52,479 nucleotides of DNA from Actinomycetota bacterium (GTDB taxonomy: Bacteria; Actinomycetota; Acidimicrobiia; Spongiisociales; UBA5794), in the NCBI GenBank assembly GCA_030123765.1, contig JASJXX010000007.1, forward strand, positions 1-52,479, written 5' to 3'. Positions within the stretch are counted from its first letter, which is position 1. Each line of letters begins with the position of its first letter. Made by a program: the position numbers and the translations under genes. Under the pieces are notes generated by a model. The model ran no database searches. It was not told the DNA's origin and was given only the letters and a program-made list of their open reading frames with translations. Positions 8,883-16,968 of this stretch are shown one piece after another.

Positions 8883-10112
8883 TTAGGCGGTGATGCCCTC
8901 GTAGAGCTCAAGGAGGCGAGTTGCGGTGGCATCCCATGAGAAACGCTGACTGAACGCGACGGCGCCGTCTGAGAGCCGGTGAGCGAACGATGGATAGTCG
9001 AGGATGGCGGCCACGGCGGCAGCGAACGCCTTTGGATCGTGGTCGTCGACGAGCAGGCCAGACTCGGATGCACTGACGACGTAAGGGAGGCCGCCGGTGT
9101 TGGACGCGACGACCGGAGTGCCACACGCCTGGGCCTCCGCGGCCACGAGCCCGAACGACTCGCTTCGGGAGGGGACGATGAGCACGTCTGCTGCGCGATA
9201 GTGGTCGGCGAGAACGGAGTGGGGTTGGGGATCGAAGAACCTGACGTGGTCCGAGAGGTCATGCCGGGCGATGATCTCGTGACACTCGACCAATTCGGCA
9301 GCGCCGTGCGTTCCGCTTGCACCGCCTACGACGTGGAGCCGTACGTCACCAGCGTCGCGCCCTCGGGAAGAGAGGAGTTCAGCGATCGTGTGAAGAGCGA
9401 CGTCGGTGCCCTTATGGGCCTGAATGCGACCGACGAAGAGAACGATCTTCTCATCTGAGAACCCGAGCTTTCTCCGAGCATCGGCTGTGTTGCCGCGTTG
9501 AAACACGTCATGGTCTACACCAGGTGGCGAGATGCAGAGCTGCTCCGGGGCTGCGCCGTAATGCTCGAGCAAGTCGTCGAACTCGAACGGCGTCGACGCC
9601 ACCACACAGTCGGAGTTCCGGATGATTTCTGCCTCGGTGAGGAGTCGCTCCGTGCTCGAGATCGCCTCATCCTTGCGGCGGGCCGCGTCCTTGACCCTCC
9701 CAAGGGTGTGGAACGAGTTGGCGAGGGGGATGCCGAGCTCATCCTTCATCCGTACCCCGGTCCTGCCCGACAGCCAGTAGTGGGCGTGAACCAGGTCGTA
9801 GGTGTGGCCCCTCGCCTGGATCCAGTCGATCACGCCACTGGAGAACGCAGCGACGTGTGCGGGCATGTCGTCGATCTTGAGTTTCGACGCTGGCCCGGCA
9901 TCGATGTGGACTACCCGGTAGCCCGAGACGATCTCGCTCACGGGGGGGAGGCCAGGGTCAGCGGTCCTCGTGAAGACGGTCACGTCGATGCCGCGTCCTG
10001 CCATTGTCCGCGACAGCCGGTCGAGGTACACGTTCATCCCCCCCGCATCGCCGGTACCCGGCTGGAGCAGCGGAGAGGAGTGCATGGAGATGTATGCCAC
10101 GCTTGTGATCAC
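8883..10112 (-). CDS. mshA: D-inositol-3-phosphate glycosyltransferase, mycothiol biosynthesis
   Basis: A 409-residue GT4 glycosyltransferase. The N-terminal segment SSPLLQPGTGDAGGMNVYL is essentially the MshA signature, and HAHYWLSGRTGVR matches the acceptor-site region. The C-terminal Rossmann domain has FVGRIQAHKGTDVAL and the nucleotide-sugar motif ESFGLVAAEAQACGTPVVA. MshA joins UDP-GlcNAc to inositol-3-phosphate in the first step of mycothiol synthesis, a thiol confined to Actinobacteria, so this gene is good taxonomic evidence. Its start overlaps the stop of the GNAT-like gene (ATGA), so the two are probably translationally coupled. The other msh genes are not in the window. Confidence 0.88.
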   Translation of the reverse strand: MITSVAYISMHSSPLLQPGTGDAGGMNVYLDRLSRTMAGRGIDVTVFTRTADPGLPPVSEIVSGYRVVHIDAGPASKLKIDDMPAHVAAFSSGVIDWIQARGHTYDLVHAHYWLSGRTGVRMKDELGIPLANSFHTLGRVKDAARRKDEAISSTERLLTEAEIIRNSDCVVASTPFEFDDLLEHYGAAPEQLCISPPGVDHDVFQRGNTADARRKLGFSDEKIVLFVGRIQAHKGTDVALHTIAELLSSRGRDAGDVRLHVVGGASGTHGAAELVECHEIIARHDLSDHVRFFDPQPHSVLADHYRAADVLIVPSRSESFGLVAAEAQACGTPVVASNTGGLPYVVSASESGLLVDDHDPKAFAAAVAAILDYPSFAHRLSDGAVAFSQRFSWDATATRLLELYEGITA

Positions 10113-11014
10113 GGCGTTCGGCCTTCCAGCATGAAGAGTGGGCGCGCCTGGGCGCCGTGACGATACTTGTACTGCTCGGTTCCCTTGAGGAAGTCGAAGA
10201 ACGTAGCGCCGCGCTTTATCTGCGCTTCGATCATTGAGGAGAGAAGTACGATGCCGGGTGATGCCAGCGCTGCGCCCGGGTCGTAGGCGGAGTTGTAGTA
10301 GTAATAGCCGTTCTCGGTCTCGAATCCGAATGCCGCAGCGCGAGGTACATCGTCGCAGACCAGGAGGTGGATCGACGCTCCAGCGGTGTTGAGAAGCTCC
10401 GTGAAGTAGTCCTGCATCGGAGCGGTCATGAACTCTCCCTTGCCGGCTGCCGAGAGGCGATGCATGGTGCAGAAGAGCTCGATGGCGTCTCCGGTGTGAC
10501 GCTCGATGGCGAACTCCCCGAACTCCGACTCGAACTTGCGCCGCTTACGGCGTGCCTCGTGGCGTTGCTTCTTGCTGAGCGACGCCAACCACCCGTCAAA
10601 GGTGTCGGGCAGAGCGAGAACGGCTGTGCTTGCATGAAGCGAGACAGTGGCCGAGATGCCCGCGTCCTCTAACGCCTCCGTGATGGGCGGAACGGTCTCA
10701 GAAGGCAGCGAATCGAGCCTGAAAGGCATGTCAGTGAAGTGCCGAAGTGCAGCGACGACCATTCGTGAGCCCTCCGAACCGAGCGGCGAGTGGTAATCCG
10801 TCAGGTCGGAGTCTCCTGCAAACTCGACGATGCCGCCGGTGGCTACGACTGCCACAATCCCGCTCTCCGTCGCCTCAATGTGCAGCTCTGCATCACGGTC
10901 CGTCCGGTGGTGCCACACGGCTTCAAGGAACGGCCGCTGCGGGAACGGTCCGGTGTCTTGCGCGATCGCCGCGAGATCTTCGGGGAACGAACTCCAGTCA
11001 CTGTTCGTCGTCAC
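10109..11014 (-). CDS. FemAB/BioF2-like GNAT-fold acyltransferase
   Basis: A 301-residue protein whose second half looks like the GNAT/FemAB (Acetyltransf_6) fold: SKKQRHEARRKRRKFE is the basic helix typical of these enzymes, followed by FGFETENGYYYYNSAYDPG and FFDFLKGTEQYKYRHGAQ, where FLKG and YK are family hallmarks. I chose the GTG at 11014 because it overlaps the asparaginase stop as GTGA; the longer track ORF extends into the asparaginase gene. It is sandwiched in an overlapping unit with mshA. Known relatives transfer acyl or aminoacyl groups in cell-envelope or thiol metabolism; the substrate here is unknown. Confidence 0.7.
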   Translation of the reverse strand: MTTNSDWSSFPEDLAAIAQDTGPFPQRPFLEAVWHHRTDRDAELHIEATESGIVAVVATGGIVEFAGDSDLTDYHSPLGSEGSRMVVAALRHFTDMPFRLDSLPSETVPPITEALEDAGISATVSLHASTAVLALPDTFDGWLASLSKKQRHEARRKRRKFESEFGEFAIERHTGDAIELFCTMHRLSAAGKGEFMTAPMQDYFTELLNTAGASIHLLVCDDVPRAAAFGFETENGYYYYNSAYDPGAALASPGIVLLSSMIEAQIKRGATFFDFLKGTEQYKYRHGAQARPLFMLEGRTP

Positions 11015-11943
11015 GCGTCGATCAGCTCCATGTGACCGGCCTCGCGTCCCGCTCCCATGACGGGCGGGCGCATCTGGTCCTTGAGCGCTTCTGCCATTGC
11101 GTTCGGGAGTGCTCCTACGCGACGAGCGGTGATGAGCGCAGCGGCGACCGCGACTTCGCCACGCCCCGAGTCGGACCTCGTCACGATCGTGACGCCGCTT
11201 CGTGTCATGGCGTACAGGCCCTCGGCCCCGACCTTCTGGGGACCGCCCCACCACATCCCTGCACGGCCGTCGGGTCGGAGATTGTCCGCCACAAGGGCGG
11301 GGAACCGCTTCATCGCGTGAGCCATCGGCCTGAGCTCCGGATCGGTGTCGAGCCTGCTGAATGCCAGCGCCAATCCCCGTACCGATCCCCGGAGGGTGGG
11401 CGAGCCGCACCCGTCCACGCCGACCGGCTCAGGGTCGAGCCCAGTCATCTCGGCAACGATGGTGACAGTCAGCTGCTGGAGCGGGTGGTTCGGTTCGAGA
11501 TATGTCGTTGTCTCCCACCCGGCGATCGTACACGCCGCAAGCCAGCCGGCATGCTTGCCAGAGCAGTTGTGGAACCGCGGTTCCGGCACCGAGTTCCCCC
11601 GCCGCGTCTGCATATCGTGGGCAACGCGGTTGTGCGGTCTTCCCGGAGTGCAGCGGAGATCTGCGGTGGTGAGGCCGTGATCCTGGAGGATTGCCTCGAC
11701 GATGGCGAGGTGCACAGGGAAGCCTCCGTGGGAGGCGCAGGTGACGGCGAGATGCTCGACAGGGAGTTCGAGCCCGGCGCGTGCTGCCGCGAGCGCCTGA
11801 AACGGCTTGATTGCAGACCTGTAGTACAACGGTGCATCCGGGTCGCCCGACGAGAACAGAACATCGCCATCAGAATTGACAGCGAGCGCTGTCGCGTTCT
11901 CGGACGACTCAGTGAGCCCCGATCGGACCCTCTCAAAGCGCAT
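11011..11943 (-). CDS. L-asparaginase II family protein
   Basis: A 310-residue protein of the Rhizobium-type asparaginase II family, which hydrolyses asparagine to aspartate and ammonia and is unrelated to the classic EcAII fold. Visible hallmarks are YYRSAIKPFQALA near residue 40, VTCASHGGFPVHLA near 68, FHNCSGKHAGWLAAC near 123 and GVDGCGSPTLRGSVRGLA near 175, including the family serine, lysine and cysteines. The gene starts 3 bp after the RsiG-like stop and overlaps the following GTG, consistent with an operon. Confidence 0.88.
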   Translation of the reverse strand: MRFERVRSGLTESSENATALAVNSDGDVLFSSGDPDAPLYYRSAIKPFQALAAARAGLELPVEHLAVTCASHGGFPVHLAIVEAILQDHGLTTADLRCTPGRPHNRVAHDMQTRRGNSVPEPRFHNCSGKHAGWLAACTIAGWETTTYLEPNHPLQQLTVTIVAEMTGLDPEPVGVDGCGSPTLRGSVRGLALAFSRLDTDPELRPMAHAMKRFPALVADNLRPDGRAGMWWGGPQKVGAEGLYAMTRSGVTIVTRSDSGRGEVAVAAALITARRVGALPNAMAEALKDQMRPPVMGAGREAGHMELIDA

Positions 11944-11946
11944 CGA

Positions 11947-12489
11947 TCAGCTGCTCGAGAGCAACTCGTCGGCGCTTGCGGTCCCCTCCCTGTACCGCCT
12001 GGTGAGTTCTCCCGTGATGAGGTCGTGTGCGTCGTACACGGCTCTGCGTTGCTTCGAGACCGCGCGCTCGGCCTCTGACAGGTCGTCACGGATATCTTGA
12101 AGGTCGTCGGTGCTTATCGAGGAAAGGTTCGCGAGGAAACCACCGGTCAACGCATGGTCGACGCTGCGTCTGCTGGCACCCGAGAGTTCGGGCAGGTCGA
12201 GGGACCGTTCACGGTCGAGCGGATTCGATGTCTTCCCCGAAGGTGCGTCTGCGAGAATCTCGGGTAGAGCTTCGATGAGGGTGCGGGTCTCCTCACCGCT
12301 TCGTCGCCGGAGCTCGAAGTTGAGGAGGTCAAGCCTCCCGTGGATCATGCGCCTGTAGTAGGACAGCTCTGTATCGAGATCGTCGCACACCGCACGACGG
12401 GATCGCAGGTCGTCGAGAGGGAGGGCTTCAAGGTCGGTCGTGAATGCCGGGTCGGTGACCCGGTCGATGCGTCTGCGTTGGTGCGTCAT
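11947..12489 (-). CDS. RsiG-like protein with two c-di-GMP-binding-type helices
   Basis: A 180-residue, highly charged helical protein. It carries two copies of a pattern like the RsiG motif E-x3-S-x2-R-x3-Q-x3-D: first D-x3-S-x2-R-x3-H-x3-D in DTELSYYRRMIHGRLD, and second E-x3-S-x2-R-x3-Y-x3-D in ERAVSKQRRAVYDAHD. In Streptomyces RsiG these helices form an antiparallel coiled coil that binds a c-di-GMP dimer and sequesters the sigma factor WhiG. Only the Gln position differs in each copy. The ATG at 12489 follows AAGGAG with good spacing. No sigma-factor gene is in the window, so its partner is unknown. The family call comes from the motif pattern only. Confidence 0.65.
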   Translation of the reverse strand: MTHQRRRIDRVTDPAFTTDLEALPLDDLRSRRAVCDDLDTELSYYRRMIHGRLDLLNFELRRRSGEETRTLIEALPEILADAPSGKTSNPLDRERSLDLPELSGASRRSVDHALTGGFLANLSSISTDDLQDIRDDLSEAERAVSKQRRAVYDAHDLITGELTRRYREGTASADELLSSS

Positions 12490-12514
12490 TCCGTACTCCT
12501 TGGACGGAGACAAT

Positions 12515-13660
12515 TTAGCAAGACGAGCGCACCGTGGGGTACGGGTTCACAGCCCTGCCGTTCGGCCTGATCTCAAAGTGGAGGTGAGGTGACGTGTAAA
12601 CGGCGTTTCCAGAGTTACCGACGAAGCCGATGACGGTGCCTTTCGTAACGCGCTGGCCGGAGGAGATGCCCCGGGGGTGCCTCTCGAGGTGCGCGTAATA
12701 GTAGACGGTGCCGTTGTCTGCGAAGAGGTGTGTCGAGAGGCCACCAAGCCTGTTGGACGACAACTTGATGCGACCGTCCACGACCGCGACGAGCGGGGTA
12801 TCGCGTGCGCTGAACATGTCGACGCCTCGGTGTTTCCGTCCACCGGAACGGGGGAAGCCCCACGAATCAATGAATGACGTTCTTCCCTGGACGGGGCAGA
12901 TGAAGCCGGGTGTCGCCGCGGCGGGCGCACCTCCCGCGGCTCCTTGGCGTGATGCAGATCTCTCAGCCTGCTGTTGCCGTCTTCGGTCATCCGCGATCCT
13001 CTTCTGCCTGATCTCCTTGTGCAGTCGGTCGATCGCCGCCTGGAGGCTCGCGTCCGCTTCGGCGAGAATGGAGGCCTGCTGCTGGCGGAGTTCATCGATC
13101 ACATCGACGATGACGGCCGCAGCGTCCTGGTTGACGGCAACATCGGCTCGACGTACATCAAGGTCCGCGGAGCTTCTCTCTACCTGGCGGGATACCGCAT
13201 CGAGGTTGTTGAGGGAGGCGAGCTCTCGGTCCGTCGCTCTTGCGAGCAGTGCCTGGGATGTGACGAGATCCTGGATGGACGCCGCGGCGAACGCGGATCC
13301 GACGAGGTTGCGCTGACCGGAGGTGTATGCATTGATGACAATGCTGCGGGCACGTTCTTCAAGCTCACTGACCTGGGCCTGGTATCGGGTGACCGCGTCC
13401 TCCATACGTCCGATACGGTGGGAGATGTCCTCGTACTCGGCGAGGAGGACTTCGTACTCGTGCACTGCTTCGTCGAGTTGCTCCGTGACTTCCTGATAGT
13501 GCTTGTACGCGTGCGACTTGCGAGCCTCCGCGATCTTCCTTGCCTGTGTTGCTGCGTCGACGTCCGACTGGGTTTGTGCGGACGCAGCGATGGGAACGAC
13601 CGCGAGAAGGCCGATTGCGAGGAGGAAGATTGCCCAGCGCTTCGCGCGAGTTCGTGACAT
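12515..13660 (-). CDS. Secreted M23 metallopeptidase with N-terminal coiled coil (EnvC-like)
   Basis: A 381-residue protein starting with a clear signal peptide (RAKRWAIFLLAIGLLAVVPIAASA). Residues ~40-240 are long heptad-rich helices as in EnvC and other cell-wall hydrolase regulators. The C-terminal third is an M23 LytM domain with HRGVD, carrying the first zinc ligands, and HLHF, the last; YYYAHL is also present, so it looks catalytically competent. It probably cleaves or regulates peptidoglycan outside the membrane. The start could alternatively be 13696. It lies upstream of the RsiG-like gene with a 25-bp gap. Confidence 0.88.
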   Translation of the reverse strand: MSRTRAKRWAIFLLAIGLLAVVPIAASAQTQSDVDAATQARKIAEARKSHAYKHYQEVTEQLDEAVHEYEVLLAEYEDISHRIGRMEDAVTRYQAQVSELEERARSIVINAYTSGQRNLVGSAFAAASIQDLVTSQALLARATDRELASLNNLDAVSRQVERSSADLDVRRADVAVNQDAAAVIVDVIDELRQQQASILAEADASLQAAIDRLHKEIRQKRIADDRRRQQQAERSASRQGAAGGAPAAATPGFICPVQGRTSFIDSWGFPRSGGRKHRGVDMFSARDTPLVAVVDGRIKLSSNRLGGLSTHLFADNGTVYYYAHLERHPRGISSGQRVTKGTVIGFVGNSGNAVYTSPHLHFEIRPNGRAVNPYPTVRSSC

Positions 13661-13738
13661 GGAAGCCGTCAGGCTAGTGGTGAATTCCGTAAACACGCGA
13701 AGTCGGGAGACGACCGTCGCTCCGTCTCCGCCCCTGCC

Positions 13739-14728
13739 TCAAGAGAATGTCCAGATAGCCATCCAGAACAGGGGCGCAGCGACGGCGGCGCCATCGAACA
13801 TAGCGAGGACTCCGGGGGGATCCTCTGTATGGCTCACCGCACCGGTCCTCAGCATCGATCCGAGCGTGCGACCCGCGATAACGCCAGCCGCGGCTGCTAC
13901 TCCACCGAGCAGGCCCGCGGCGACGTCCAGTTCGGGGATCGCCATTCCCGAGATCAGACCTGCGAGGAGCGCACCGAGGAGCGCACCCACATTGGCGTCC
14001 ACGGACTGGATTGCTTCACCGTATGCACCCGCGATCCATGCGCCCAGAAGGGCGAAAACGGTCACCAACACGAATGCGACGACGGCGTGAGACCCGGTGA
14101 GGCGGATGAGCACCAGGCCACCTGCCGCTGCGCCCGCGGTGAGCGTGACGAGCGTCGTCGCTGCGGTGGTTCGGAAGTCCCGATGGGAGCGGTCGAAAAT
14201 TGGCCATGCGGCAGCGACGACTACCGCCAGGGCGATGCCTCCGGCGAATCCAGCGAAACCCCACGCAAACGCGCCCACCGCGCAAGCTGTTGCGCCGATG
14301 AGCGGCGGGTACACGACGAAGGGCTCCCTGACACGCTTTGAAGACTCTGCGAGATCCCAGACCCAGGCGAGGATGGCGCCAACCGTGACGAAGGCAAACC
14401 AGGTCGGCCGGGCCCAGGTCACTGCCAGGAGTGCGACGATGAGAGCGACCGACTGCACGTTCGGTCCAAAGTCGAGCCTTGTCGACGCCACGGCACCGCC
14501 CGACACGGGTGGGATAAGCGCGACCTCATCAGTTGCTGAGATGGCCACGGATGATTCGGCCGGCTCGCCGTTCACCCACACGCCCGCGGAGGAGGCCCCG
14601 GACGCAAAGGCGTCGCCGAACTTCAAGTCTGCCTGAGCGAGGAGGTCGCCGACCGTCGCCGCGTCTATCTCGACACGGTCGGTCCCAGCCGACTCTCTGA
14701 GGTTTGCGAACAGACGCAAGGTGGCCAT
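13739..14728 (-). CDS. MoaD/ThiS-like beta-grasp domain fused to a polytopic membrane domain
   Basis: A 329-residue fusion. Residues 1-80 are a MoaD-like ubiquitin fold: MATLRLFANLRESAG at the start and DEVALIPPVSGG at the end, where MoaD proteins normally terminate in Gly-Gly. Here the chain continues into about eight hydrophobic helices. The last part (GRTLGSMLR ... PGVLAMFDGAAVAAPLFW) faintly recalls the C-terminus of CdsA-type cytidylyltransferases, but the catalytic signature residues are missing. With the Gly-Gly internal, the domain cannot be adenylated in the normal way unless the protein is cleaved. An upstream GTG at 14773 is an alternative start. No other molybdopterin genes are adjacent. 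Confidence 0.65.
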   Translation of the reverse strand: MATLRLFANLRESAGTDRVEIDAATVGDLLAQADLKFGDAFASGASSAGVWVNGEPAESSVAISATDEVALIPPVSGGAVASTRLDFGPNVQSVALIVALLAVTWARPTWFAFVTVGAILAWVWDLAESSKRVREPFVVYPPLIGATACAVGAFAWGFAGFAGGIALAVVVAAAWPIFDRSHRDFRTTAATTLVTLTAGAAAGGLVLIRLTGSHAVVAFVLVTVFALLGAWIAGAYGEAIQSVDANVGALLGALLAGLISGMAIPELDVAAGLLGGVAAAAGVIAGRTLGSMLRTGAVSHTEDPPGVLAMFDGAAVAAPLFWMAIWTFS

Positions 14729-14800
14729 GGGAGGAGCGTAGCGGACGGTGAACGGCTGACGATGAACCGTCACCGACTTGCTGTCTCACCTCGTAGCGAC

Positions 14801-16051
14801 TCAGCGAACGATCGTCCCCACGCATGCACCGAACCCGATAGAGACAGCACCATCAGCCGTGCACCGCCCGCGGATCGTGACCGTGTCACCGTCGTGGAGG
14901 AAAGTACGACTTGATCCATCAGGGAACTCGATCGGGTTCGTGCCGTTCCATGTGATCTCGATCAGGGAGCCGAATTCATCGCGGGTCTGACCCGACACGG
15001 TTCCGGAAGCGAACAGGTCGCCGGGCCTGATCGTGGCACCGTTGGCTGTGATGTGCGCGAGCTGCTGGGCCATCGTCCAATACATGTTCGTGAAGGAGGT
15101 GCGAGTCAGATCGAAGGCTTCCGCGCTCCCGGCGGGCGTGATCTCGACCGAGAGGTCGAGGTCGAGTCCGATATGGTGGTCCGAACTGAGATACGGCAGA
15201 GGGACGGGCTCCTGATCGCCGGCAGGTACGCGGAACGGCTCGAGCGCTTCAAGTGGCACGATCCACGGAGAGATCGTGGTTGCGAACGACTTACCGAGGA
15301 AGGGACCGAGGGGGACGTATTCCCAGGCCTGGATGTCCCGTGCCGACCAGTCGTTGACGAGGCAGAGGCCAAAGATGTGATGCTCCGCGTCCTCAACGCT
15401 GATCGGTGTTCCTATCCCGGGTCCTCCACCGGTTATGAACCCAACCTCGAGTTCCATGTCGAGGCGCTGCGAGGGGCCGAACACAGGACCGCTTGATCCT
15501 CGTAACTGCCCGTGCGGTCGCTTGATCGGGGTGCCCGAGACGACGACTGTCCCTGACCGCCCGTGATAGCCGACAGGGAGATGTCTCCAATTGGGGAGGA
15601 GCGGCTCGCTGTCAGGCCTGAACATCTTTCCGAGGTTGGTCGCGTGCTGTTCGGATGAGTAGAAGTCGACGTAATCACCGACTCTTATCGGCATGCGCAT
15701 CTGCACGGGGCCCGCAATGACCAGATCGTGCGCTTCGCAGAACTCCCTGCCTGCACGGTTCGAAGCATCGAGTACCGAGACGATGCGGCTTCGTACAGCG
15801 GACCACACACCCCGTGAGTGTTGAAGGAGACCGTTGAGATCGTCCCGGCGGAAGGTGTCACGGTCAAGCTCTGTCGTGGCGAAGAGTCCTACCGCTTCGG
15901 CCCTCGCGAGGTCGAGTATCGAGTCGCCGATCGCGACACCGCATCGCACGCCGGAGGCATCGACGAATACGCCGTATGGAAGGTTCTGAATGGGGAAGTC
16001 TGACCCCTCGGGAACCTCGACCCACGATCGTGTTGCTGCATCGATCATCAT
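14801..16051 (-). CDS. fahA: Fumarylacetoacetase
   Basis: A 416-residue fumarylacetoacetate hydrolase, the last step of tyrosine degradation, giving fumarate and acetoacetate. Family motifs include VGDYVDFYSSEQHATNLGKM near residue 125, LPVGYHGRSGTVVVSGTPI near 160, DMELEVGFI near 200 carrying the metal-binding acidic residues, NDWSARDIQAWEY near 235, and FASGTVSG near 345. Its ATG overlaps the stop of the preceding unknown gene, and a GGGGAGGGGG stretch precedes it. The product fits its neighbours hmgA and hppD exactly. No maleylacetoacetate isomerase gene is visible. Confidence 0.93.
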   Translation of the reverse strand: MMIDAATRSWVEVPEGSDFPIQNLPYGVFVDASGVRCGVAIGDSILDLARAEAVGLFATTELDRDTFRRDDLNGLLQHSRGVWSAVRSRIVSVLDASNRAGREFCEAHDLVIAGPVQMRMPIRVGDYVDFYSSEQHATNLGKMFRPDSEPLLPNWRHLPVGYHGRSGTVVVSGTPIKRPHGQLRGSSGPVFGPSQRLDMELEVGFITGGGPGIGTPISVEDAEHHIFGLCLVNDWSARDIQAWEYVPLGPFLGKSFATTISPWIVPLEALEPFRVPAGDQEPVPLPYLSSDHHIGLDLDLSVEITPAGSAEAFDLTRTSFTNMYWTMAQQLAHITANGATIRPGDLFASGTVSGQTRDEFGSLIEITWNGTNPIEFPDGSSRTFLHDGDTVTIRGRCTADGAVSIGFGACVGTIVR

Positions 16052-16968
16052 GCCCCCTCCCCTATGAACCCGAGCTCCTCGAGTGCGTCTATCGGTTCAT
16101 CGATGTCACACGATCCGTATGCAACGAATCCCGACTGCCGCATCCTCCGTAGTGCCGAGCCCGGGATCTCGTGGCTGGTCCATGAAGCGAAGGCCGTGGA
16201 CATCGCGAACGCCTTCACGTCAGTCTCCGCGATGGCAGCCTCCAATGTGTCCAGAGATGCTCCTGTTGCTGCGAGGGCAGATGCTATGACGAGGTTCACG
16301 AATCCGTGTTGCCACACGCCGAGGCCGTCGTCGAAGTGGCGGATGGGTTGGTGAAGTCCTGCGGTGGCCTTGAAAGGAAGTTTTCGATCGGTCGCCGTAG
16401 CGATGAATCGGGCTACCTCCGACGGTGTCGGGAAGAGATCCGGCCTCTCTCCTCCACAGCGGAGCTTCGCGCCTCCGATCCGGTGTCTCGCGTCGAGCGC
16501 ATCGGCGATGAGGCCGATCTGGTGCTCGACAGGGTGCGCGCGGTCAACTTCGATGTAGGGAACGACTTCTGCGCCGACAGAGAACACGGCGTCGAGAAGC
16601 GCTGACAGAGATCTGGCCGTCGGGTCGACGAGTCGGGCTTCCGCTGTCGCAACAGTCATCACCGGTTCCATCTCGGCATGGAAGTCTGCTGCCAGCGCAG
16701 CGGACTCTCCAGGGGGCAGATCGAAGATCGCCCCGATCTCCCATGGGTGCTCACCGGAGGCGAACGTCGAAGTTGCGACAGCGGCGAGATCTCTGAGCTG
16801 CGAGGTTCGACATAAGAAGCGTCCCGCCACCCAGGCTCTGGGTCCTGAACGCAGCTGGCGGTACGTGGCGACGGCGTCATGCATCTCAAGGGAGGACGGA
16901 GGGAACAGTCCGGCGTAGTCGATGAGTGCTGCGAAGGCAGCGGTGCGTGCATCGAGGACGAGTCTCAT
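16048..16968 (-). CDS. Conserved-looking protein of unknown function in the homogentisate operon
   Basis: A 306-residue soluble protein I do not recognise as a named enzyme. It has no signal or membrane segment. Notable stretches are ALIDYAGLFPPSSLEM near the N-terminus, VVPYIEVDRAHPVEHQ, GAKLRCGGERPDLFPTPSEV and LPFKATAGLHQPIRH, which read like successive strands of a TIM-barrel enzyme with charged residues at strand ends. It overlaps hmgA (ATGA) on one side and fahA (ATGATGA) on the other, so it is cotranscribed and likely acts in the same route. Supplying the missing maleylacetoacetate isomerase step is one possible role, but this is speculation. The ATG at 16968 is preferred over the track start. 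Confidence 0.75.
   Translation of the reverse strand: MRLVLDARTAAFAALIDYAGLFPPSSLEMHDAVATYRQLRSGPRAWVAGRFLCRTSQLRDLAAVATSTFASGEHPWEIGAIFDLPPGESAALAADFHAEMEPVMTVATAEARLVDPTARSLSALLDAVFSVGAEVVPYIEVDRAHPVEHQIGLIADALDARHRIGGAKLRCGGERPDLFPTPSEVARFIATATDRKLPFKATAGLHQPIRHFDDGLGVWQHGFVNLVIASALAATGASLDTLEAAIAETDVKAFAMSTAFASWTSHEIPGSALRRMRQSGFVAYGSCDIDEPIDALEELGFIGEGA

Noticed and set aside
10747-12078. Long plus-strand ORF (443 aa)
   Set aside because: Shadow of the asparaginase and RsiG-like genes; low-complexity translation without any domain.
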